11,409 nt of DNA from positions 1 through 11,409 of the forward strand of contig JADHRH010000018.1 of assembly GCA_016777545.1 (NCBI GenBank), written 5' to 3'. Both the position numbers and the translations under genes were made by a program. The DNA comes from Candidatus Pelagibacter sp. GTDB lineage: Bacteria; Pseudomonadota; Alphaproteobacteria; Pelagibacterales; Pelagibacteraceae. Shown here piece by piece: positions 6,019-11,409 of this stretch (position 1 is the stretch's first letter; every line of letters starts with the position of its first letter). The notes beneath the pieces are model-generated. The model saw only the letters and a program-made list of their open reading frames with translations, ran no database searches and was not told where the DNA came from.

Positions 6019-7736
6019 TAAATTTCTGAATAATCCTTAACTTCTTTTTTCTTACCAGGATGAGTTGGAGCACCTAAATAAGCTGGTCCTACTGTTTGCG
6101 CATATTTCCACAGTGTGCCAGAACCAAAATCTGATTTTCTTGGTTTCCATTTTCTTTTTCTTGAAGCTAATTCTTTTTTAGATAGTCTGACATTAATTGA
6201 CCCTTTTTTAGCATCAATATCAATTATGTCTCCATTACGTAGTAGTGCTAAAGGGCCTCCTAGAGCCGCCTCAGGGCCTACATGACCAACACAAAACCCT
6301 CTCGTAGCTCCTGAGAACCTTCCGTCAGTTATAAGGGCAACTTTCTCACCCATGCCTTGACCGTAAATTGCACCAGTAGTTGATAGCATCTCTCTCATAC
6401 CTGGGCCTCCAACAGGACCCTCATAACGAATGATGATAACATCCCCTTCTTTGTACTTTCTGTTTTGAACAGCTGACATTGCATCTTCTTCATTATCAAA
6501 ACATCTAGCTTTACCAGTAAATTGTAATTTTTTAAGTCCTGCAATTTTAACAATACCACCATCTGGTGCTAAATTTCCTTTTAAACCAACTACACCACCA
6601 TCTGGAGATAATGGATTGTCATATTTTCTTAAAACTTTTTGCTTAGGATTAAATTTAATATTTTTTAAATTTTCCTTCATAGTTTTTCCAGTAACCGTCA
6701 AACAATCACCATGAATAAAACCTCCATCATGCAGTGTCTTTAACAACATAGGAACACCACCTGCTAACCACATATCTTTTGCAACATATCTTCCTCCTGG
6801 TTTTAAATCAGCAAGGTAAGGAGTTTTTTTAAATATTTTAGCAACATCCATTAAATCAAATTTAATTCCAGCTTCATTAGCAATTGCTGGTAAATGTAAT
6901 GCAGCATTAGTAGATCCACCAGTTGCAGCAACTATGGTTGCAGCATTTTCTAAAGCTTTTTTTGTTACAATATCTCTAGGTTTAATTTTTTTCTTTAAAA
7001 GATTCATAACAGTTTTACCACTAGCTTTGGCATACTTATCTCTTTCCTCATATGGAGCAGGAGTTCCTGCAGAATATGGTAAAGCAAGTCCTATAGCTTC
7101 AGATACACATGCCATAGTATTTGCAGTAAATTGCCCTCCACATGCTCCAGCACTTGGACATGCAACTAATTCTAATTTTCTAAGTTCTGCTGATGACATT
7201 TGACCAGATGAATGTTTTCCAACAGCCTCAAATACATCAACAACTGTTACATCTTTTCCTTTGTATCTTCCTGGAAGAATTGAGCCTCCATATATAAACA
7301 CACTTGGTACATTTAATCTAACCATTGACATCATCAATGCTGGTAAAGATTTATCACATCCAGCGATACCAACTAATGCATCATAACAATGGCCTCTTAC
7401 AGTAAGTTCGGCAGAATCTGCTATTACCTCTCTTGAAATTAAAGAAGATTTCATTCCTTCATGACCCATTGCAATTCCATCTGTAACAGTAATTGTACAA
7501 AATTCTCTAGGTGTACCACCATTAGCTCTAACACCTTTTTTAACAGATTGAGCTTGTCTCATTAGGGCAATATTACAAGGCGCCGCTTCATTCCATGTAG
7601 AGACAACTCCTACAAATGGTTTTGCTACATCTTTTTCAGTTTCACCCATTGCATAATAAAATGATCTATGAGGGGCCCTATCTGCACCTAAAGATGTATG
7701 TCTACTTGGAAGTTTCTTTTTGTTAAATTTTGCCAT
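6018..7736 (-). CDS. ilvD: Dihydroxy-acid dehydratase IlvD
   Basis: This enzyme (EC 4.2.1.9) dehydrates 2,3-dihydroxy-isovalerate and 2,3-dihydroxy-3-methylvalerate to the 2-oxoacids that precede valine and isoleucine (also leucine and pantothenate). The 572-residue length is normal. Visible are the three iron-sulphur cysteines: C54 (APCN), C127 in GCDKSLPA (with neighbouring K129), and C199 in [16 protein letters not shown]. Also present are [11 protein letters not shown] (D86) and the C-terminal signature [28 protein letters not shown] block, given here as [16 protein letters not shown]. It starts with an ATG sharing a base with the valS stop (TAATG) and ends sharing a base with the manC start, so it is translationally coupled on both sides. 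Pairing with valS places valine synthesis and valine charging in one transcript. Related sugar-acid dehydratases share the fold, but the motif set and partner gene favour IlvD. Confidence 0.95.
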   Translation of the reverse strand: MAKFNKKKLPSRHTSLGADRAPHRSFYYAMGETEKDVAKPFVGVVSTWNEAAPCNIALMRQAQSVKKGVRANGGTPREFCTITVTDGIAMGHEGMKSSLISREVIADSAELTVRGHCYDALVGIAGCDKSLPALMMSMVRLNVPSVFIYGGSILPGRYKGKDVTVVDVFEAVGKHSSGQMSSAELRKLELVACPSAGACGGQFTANTMACVSEAIGLALPYSAGTPAPYEERDKYAKASGKTVMNLLKKKIKPRDIVTKKALENAATIVAATGGSTNAALHLPAIANEAGIKFDLMDVAKIFKKTPYLADLKPGGRYVAKDMWLAGGVPMLLKTLHDGGFIHGDCLTVTGKTMKENLKNIKFNPKQKVLRKYDNPLSPDGGVVGLKGNLAPDGGIVKIAGLKKLQFTGKARCFDNEEDAMSAVQNRKYKEGDVIIIRYEGPVGGPGMREMLSTTGAIYGQGMGEKVALITDGRFSGATRGFCVGHVGPEAALGGPLALLRNGDIIDIDAKKGSINVRLSKKELASRKRKWKPRKSDFGSGTLWKYAQTVGPAYLGAPTHPGKKKEVKDYSEI

Positions 7737-10363
7737 TATATACCCTTAATTGTTACTGATATTTTATCAATATCATTCTTTAAATTATTATAATTAGTTT
7801 TTTCCTGTTCAACAATCTCTTTTGGCGCTCTATCTACAAAACTTTTATTTTCTAATCTTTGAGATATCTTGTTCATTTCGTCTTGAATTCTATTTTGTTT
7901 GCTAGTTAAATTTTCTTTTATAAGTTTTAAATCAACATCTTTGTCAAAATAAATTTTAAATAAATCGCCTGAAACGACCATAGTTGCAGCTGGTTTATCC
8001 AAATCATCACTAAGAATATTATTTATTCTTCCTAATTTTTTAAGGATAATTTCATTATTATTAATAAAATCTTTTTGATCGTCATTAATATTATTTATGG
8101 ACATATCTATAAATGAACCAGGGCTTACATTTAGCTCATTTTTAAATGATCTAATTTCAGATATGATGTTTATAATATTCTCAACTTGTTCAGTATTATT
8201 GTCTTTATTGATCTTTCCAGTTGGCCAATTAGCATGCATTAAAAAATTTTTACTAGAATTATCAAACTTATTTTTAAGCCAAATTTCTTCAGTAACAAAA
8301 GGAATAAAGGGATGCAATAAAATCAAAATTTGCTTGAATACATAGCTTGAAACTTTTTTAACTTCAGATTTTGCCCCTTCATTTTCTGAAAAAAGTATAG
8401 TCTTTGATAATTCTAAATACCAGTCACAATAAGAGTGCCAAGCAAATTGATAAGCATTTTTTGCTGCCTCATCAAATCTGTAGTCTTTTAAATTTTTCTC
8501 AATTTTTGACTTTGCTTCAATAAGTTCTGCATAAATCCATTTGTTAATATTAACTGATAAATTTGGAATTTTATCGATATTGGTAAAATCACATTTATTT
8601 GTTATTAAAAAATTATTAGCATTCCAAAGTTTATTAAGGAAATTTCTATATCCTTTAACCCTATCTTCAGAAAGTTTTACATCTGTGCCTGGAGATGCCA
8701 TTGAAAGTAGAGTAAATCTTAATGCATCAGCACTATATTTTTCAATTAAATCTAAAGGATCAATTACATTTCCTTTTGATTTTGACATTTTTTGTCCCTT
8801 CTCATCTCTTACTAATGCATGAACATAAATATCTTTAAAAGGTTCTTTATTTAAAAATTCTGTGCCAAACATAATCATTCTTGCAACCCAAAAAAAGATA
8901 ATATCAAAACCTGTAACTAGAACAGATGTTGGGTAAAATTTTTCAACATAATTTTTATCCTCAGGCCAGCCTAAAGTTGCAAATGGCCAAAGACCAGATG
9001 AAAACCAAGTATCCAAAACATCTGCATCTCTTATTAACTCAACATCTTTACCATAATGATTATAAGCTAATTTTTTTGCTTCTTCTTCATTGTAAGCTAC
9101 AAAGATTTTTTTATCTGGACTGTACCAAGCTGGTATTTGGTGACCCCACCAAAGTTGTCTTGAGATACACCATGGCTCAATATTGTTCATCCATTGAAAA
9201 TAAGTCTTTGACCAATTTTCAGGAAAGAAATTTGTCTTTTTTGAGCTAACAACTTCTTTAGCTTTAACAGATAATTTTTCTGCATCTACAAACCATTGTT
9301 CGGTTAAAAATGGTTCTATTATTGAATTTGATCTATCGCCATATGGAACTTTATTCTTAATATTTTCTTCTTTTACAAAAAATTCTTTTTCTTTAAGTTC
9401 TTTTAAAATTCTCTTTCTTGCCTCAAATCTATCTAATCCAATATATTCTTTGGGTGCATTTTCATTAATTTTACCAGCTTCTGTAAAAATATTAATAATC
9501 TCAAGATTGTTTCTTTGTCCAACGTCATAGTCATTAAAATCATGAGCTGGAGTAATCTTTAATGCTCCTGTTCCCTGTTCAGGATCTGCATAATCATCTT
9601 CTATAATCTTAATCTTTCTGCCAACAATTGGTATCGTTACTACTTTGCCAATAAAATCTTTAAATCTTTCATCTTTTGGATTTACAGCAATCGCAGTATC
9701 TCCCAACATTGTCTCAGGTCTAGTAGTTGCTATTGTTATAAACTCATCAGTCCCGTCTATTGGGTATCTAATGTAATAAATTTTAGAATTAACCTCTCTT
9801 TGATCAACTTCAAGATCAGAAATTGCAGTTTTTAAAACAGTGTCCCAGTTCACTAGTTTCTTATCTTTGTAAATTAAATCTTTATTATAAAGATCCACAA
9901 AAACCTTAATTACCGATTTAGATAGATTTTCATCCATTGTGAAGGCATTACGTGACCAATCACAAGAACATCCAAGTTTTTTTAATTGATTAATAATAAT
10001 GTCACCATATTGTTCTTTCCATTCCCAAACTTTTTCAATAAATTTTTCTCTACCAATTTCATTTTTATCAATCTTTTCAGCTGTTAGTTTTCTCTCAACT
10101 AAAGCTTGAGTGGCAATACCAGCATGATCTGTTCCTGGCTGCCATAAAGTTTCATAATTATTCATACGGTGATATCTAACTAAAAGATCTTGAATAGAAT
10201 TATTCAAAGCATGACCCATGTGAAGGCTGCCTGTTACATTTGGTGGAGGTATAACAACAGAGAATTGTTTTTTATGTTTTACTGGTTTAAATAAATTATT
10301 TTTTTCCCAATAAGAATAAATTTTGTCTTCAACGTCAGTATGTATGTATTTATCGTTACTCAT
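7736..10363 (-). CDS. valS: Valyl-tRNA synthetase
   Basis: This is a cytoplasmic class Ia aminoacyl-tRNA synthetase attaching valine to tRNA-Val. In 875 residues it shows the HIGH-type motif HMGH (48-51) after PPPNVTGSL, the CP1 editing domain with [18 protein letters not shown] (about 208-226) and [13 protein letters not shown] that clears mischarged threonine, [16 protein letters not shown] (about 395-410), and KMSKS (525-529). A helical anticodon-binding domain follows, then a C-terminal tRNA-binding coiled coil (about 812-875) containing [13 protein letters not shown]. It is at the compact end of bacterial ValS lengths but complete. It is the first gene of a leftward operon; its TAA overlaps the ilvD ATG. 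The start at 10361-10363 fits the family N-terminus; no strong ribosome-binding site precedes it. Confidence 0.97.
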   Translation of the reverse strand: MSNDKYIHTDVEDKIYSYWEKNNLFKPVKHKKQFSVVIPPPNVTGSLHMGHALNNSIQDLLVRYHRMNNYETLWQPGTDHAGIATQALVERKLTAEKIDKNEIGREKFIEKVWEWKEQYGDIIINQLKKLGCSCDWSRNAFTMDENLSKSVIKVFVDLYNKDLIYKDKKLVNWDTVLKTAISDLEVDQREVNSKIYYIRYPIDGTDEFITIATTRPETMLGDTAIAVNPKDERFKDFIGKVVTIPIVGRKIKIIEDDYADPEQGTGALKITPAHDFNDYDVGQRNNLEIINIFTEAGKINENAPKEYIGLDRFEARKRILKELKEKEFFVKEENIKNKVPYGDRSNSIIEPFLTEQWFVDAEKLSVKAKEVVSSKKTNFFPENWSKTYFQWMNNIEPWCISRQLWWGHQIPAWYSPDKKIFVAYNEEEAKKLAYNHYGKDVELIRDADVLDTWFSSGLWPFATLGWPEDKNYVEKFYPTSVLVTGFDIIFFWVARMIMFGTEFLNKEPFKDIYVHALVRDEKGQKMSKSKGNVIDPLDLIEKYSADALRFTLLSMASPGTDVKLSEDRVKGYRNFLNKLWNANNFLITNKCDFTNIDKIPNLSVNINKWIYAELIEAKSKIEKNLKDYRFDEAAKNAYQFAWHSYCDWYLELSKTILFSENEGAKSEVKKVSSYVFKQILILLHPFIPFVTEEIWLKNKFDNSSKNFLMHANWPTGKINKDNNTEQVENIINIISEIRSFKNELNVSPGSFIDMSINNINDDQKDFINNNEIILKKLGRINNILSDDLDKPAATMVVSGDLFKIYFDKDVDLKLIKENLTSKQNRIQDEMNKISQRLENKSFVDRAPKEIVEQEKTNYNNLKNDIDKISVTIKGI

Positions 10364-10491
10364 AGATGATTATAAGTTTATAATTTAATAATATGAATTA
10401 ACAATAATCATTTTTGAAGGCTTATTTGGTAGACTAATTTTATATATTTAATATATAAAAGGTTCTGTTTTGCTTAAAATATAGATACGAT

Positions 10492-10565
10492 GGCAACGTG
10501 GCGGAATGGTTACGCAGAGGATTGCAAATCCTTGTATCCCAGTTCGATTCTGGGCGTTGCCTCCA
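10492..10565 (+). tRNA. tRNA-Cys (anticodon GCA)
   Basis: The cloverleaf is complete: acceptor arms GGCAACG (10492-10498) and CGTTGCC, anticodon stem GAGGA/TCCTT around loop TTGCAAA with GCA at 10524-10526, and T-arm CCCAG-TTCGATT-CTGGG. The discriminator base is U (10562), the known identity base for tRNA-Cys, and CCA is encoded (10563-10565). It is 50 bp upstream of tRNA-Asn on the same strand and is probably co-transcribed with it. It is divergent from valS. Confidence 0.97.
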
Positions 10566-10615
10566 AAAAAAATCTTGTTTTACTTTGAAAAAAAAGTAAG
10601 TTGAGTTTTTAATAT

Positions 10616-10691
10616 TCCTCGGTAGCTCAGTTGGTAGAGCAGTTGACTGTTAATCAATTGGTCGCAGGTTCGAGTCCTGCCCGAGGAGCCA
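10616..10691 (+). tRNA. tRNA-Asn (anticodon GTT)
   Basis: The acceptor arms TCCTCGG (10616-10622) and CCGAGGA (10681-10687) pair fully. The D-arm AGCTCAGTTGGTAGAGC is canonical. Anticodon stem GTTGA/TCAAT encloses loop CTGTTAA with GTT at 10649-10651. The T-arm GCAGG-TTCGAGT-CCTGC is intact. The discriminator is G (10688) with encoded CCA (10689-10691). Confidence 0.97.
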
Positions 10692-10743
10692 ATTCAATAA
10701 AAATTTTATTTATAGATCTGTTTTAGGGTCTTGTATTATTTAT

Positions 10744-11115
10744 TTATCCAACTTTGGAAATACCTGCGTTAGAAGCCTGTAAAGATTTACTAAACTTTAA
10801 TTTTTGGTCATTATTTAATTCTGAATAAAGCTTAACTAAAAAATTATAATTTACAGTCATATGGTTTTCATTAGATCTTTCAAGATTGATCAAATATTCT
10901 GAAAAATCTTCAAAAAAATAATTAACAGGAACTTTTAGATAATTTGCTAATTGAAGTAACCTTATAGAGCTAACTCCATTAGTTCCTTTTTCATATTTTT
11001 GAATTTGTTGAAATGTAACGTTGATTGCTTTTGCAACCTTGGTTTGTGTCAAACCTAGAGCTAACCTTCTAAGCTTTAATTTATTACCCAGATGTTTGTT
11101 AAAATTATCTTCCAT
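10744..11115 (-). CDS. Xre-family helix-turn-helix transcriptional regulator, PraR/PhrR-like
   Basis: This is a 123-residue DNA-binding protein. The HTH_3 (Cro/C1) domain spans about residues 9-68, with LTQTKVAKAINVTFQQIQKY containing the helix-turn-helix, followed by EKGTN and VPVNYFF. This block closely matches the widespread alphaproteobacterial regulators represented by Rhizobium PraR and Sinorhizobium PhrR. The C-terminal half (70-123) is helical and not recognised; it may mediate dimerisation. The start is supported by a strong Shine-Dalgarno, AAGAGGGG (11121-11128), five bases before the ATG (11113-11115). It lies downstream of an amino-acid transporter ATPase, from which a terminator-like hairpin separates it, so it probably has its own promoter in 11116-11230. 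The target genes are unknown. Confidence 0.85.
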   Translation of the reverse strand: MEDNFNKHLGNKLKLRRLALGLTQTKVAKAINVTFQQIQKYEKGTNGVSSIRLLQLANYLKVPVNYFFEDFSEYLINLERSNENHMTVNYNFLVKLYSELNNDQKLKFSKSLQASNAGISKVG

Positions 11116-11239
11116 TAAGACCCCTCTTAAAATTTATTTTATAAATTTATATTGAACAGATTTTTACTAAATAGCGCAATAAAAAAATTTATTATTTTAC
11201 ATAAATTTAAGTAGCATAAAGAATGAGTGTCAAGAATAT

Positions 11240-11275
11240 AAAAAATTGATTTATCAAAATTCTTGTTGATAAATC
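11240..11275 (-). terminator. Intrinsic terminator for the ABC transporter ATPase gene
   Basis: On the minus strand GATTTATCAA (11275-11266) and TTGATAAATC (11257-11248) form a perfect 10-bp stem with an 8-base loop, followed at once by AATTTTTTAT. It begins 14 bp after the TAG of the ATPase gene (11289-11291), the expected place. The stem is AT-rich, in keeping with the genome. The loop can also pair with sequence just downstream (see findings). Confidence 0.65.
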
Positions 11276-11288
11276 GACAAAAATTGAG

Positions 11289-11409
11289 CTATAAAATCTG
11301 ACTTAAAAATAATTTTGTTCGTTCACTTTTTGGATTTGCAAAAAAATCTTTAGTAGATGCTTTTTCTACAATCATTCCTTCATCCATAAAAATCATTTGG
11401 TCAGCAACT
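11289..11409 (-). CDS. Polar amino-acid ABC transporter ATP-binding protein, C-terminal part only
   Basis: Forty codons up to a TAG (11289-11291) are present; the gene enters from the right edge. The sequence VADQMIFMDEGMIVEKAS followed by FFANPKSERTKLFLSQIL is the characteristic C-terminus of GlnQ/AapP/BztD-type ATPases that drive uptake of glutamine, glutamate or general L-amino acids. In these proteins the D-x-x-x-F-M-D-E-G strand is followed by a PKxERTxxFLxxIL tail. Walker motifs lie outside the window, so the exact substrate cannot be set. Rightmost base 11409 is part of an incomplete codon. Confidence 0.88.
   Translation of the reverse strand, partial: VADQMIFMDEGMIVEKASTKDFFANPKSERTKLFLSQIL

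Noticed and set aside
6934..9249. Several rightward open frames antisense to ilvD and valS
   Set aside because: Both sense genes are complete with all family motifs; the antisense frames are by-products of AT-rich codon use.
10364..10491. Promoters for valS and the tRNA pair in the divergent gap
   Set aside because: Several TATA-like hexamers occur (for example TAAAAT at 10475-10480), but none has a matching -35 at a normal distance, so no specific promoter is claimed.
10580..10599. TTACTTT/AAAGTAA hairpin between the two tRNA genes
   Set aside because: The stem is AT-rich and not followed directly by a T-run; it may be a processing spacer but cannot be called a terminator.
10696..10710. 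AATAAAA/TTTTATT palindrome after tRNA-Asn
   Set aside because: It consists only of A and T, has a one-base centre and no T-run beyond it; it is expected by chance in this composition.
11116..11230. Operator for the Xre regulator based on ATAAATTTAT-like palindromes
   Set aside because: Such motifs arise readily in AT-rich DNA and copies are not regularly spaced; no clear autoregulatory site can be defended.

Overview
The window is strongly AT-rich and very densely packed. Several neighbouring genes share a base in a TAATG stop/start overlap, or have the stop codon directly followed by the next ATG. The transcription factor at the right end carries the TFQQIQKYEKGTN recognition region typical of alphaproteobacterial Xre regulators. 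Low GC, tiny spacers and alphaproteobacterial-type genes together suggest a streamlined marine alphaproteobacterium of the SAR11/Pelagibacter kind. This is an inference, because no rRNA is present.

Left region (1-4462) is a zinc-acquisition locus. A leftward operon runs znuC - znuB - zur - (start of a probable Ldh_2-family dehydrogenase). The zinc-binding protein gene znuA diverges from znuC. Downstream of znuA, with its own promoter, lies a gene for a secreted His-rich beta-barrel protein with a terminal Phe. Three near-identical palindromes with the core TGTTATA-N-TATAACA, the classic Zur box, lie at 2079-2093, 2097-2111 and inside a perfect palindrome at 3257-3277. They place the znuC operon, znuA and the barrel gene under one zinc-responsive repressor, which is itself encoded in the operon. 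Read together, this is a complete route from outer membrane (barrel) through periplasm (ZnuA) and inner membrane (ZnuB/ZnuC) to the cytoplasm. The barrel is the least described component.

Middle region (4463-4820) holds a 73-residue membrane protein gene. Its strong ribosome-binding site lies in one arm of a perfect 10-bp inverted repeat. It overlaps the first 22 codons of a low-molecular-weight phosphatase/arsenate reductase (ArsC-type) gene that stops abruptly at the 3' end of the convergent manC. This looks like a recombination scar.

Right-centre region (4813-10363) is a leftward operon valS - ilvD - manC, with both junctions being TAATG overlaps. It couples valyl-tRNA synthetase, the dihydroxy-acid dehydratase of valine/isoleucine synthesis and a GDP-mannose pyrophosphorylase. 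The ManC is unusually short because the segment between the nucleotidyltransferase and cupin domains is missing.

Right end (10364-11409) contains rightward tRNA-Cys(GCA) and tRNA-Asn(GTT), a leftward Xre-family regulator, a hairpin terminator with a possible pseudoknot, and the C-terminal end of a polar amino-acid ABC transporter ATPase. There is no CRISPR array, insertion sequence, phage gene or rRNA. No gene-free stretch exceeds about 175 bp except the tRNA-bearing interval 10364-10743.
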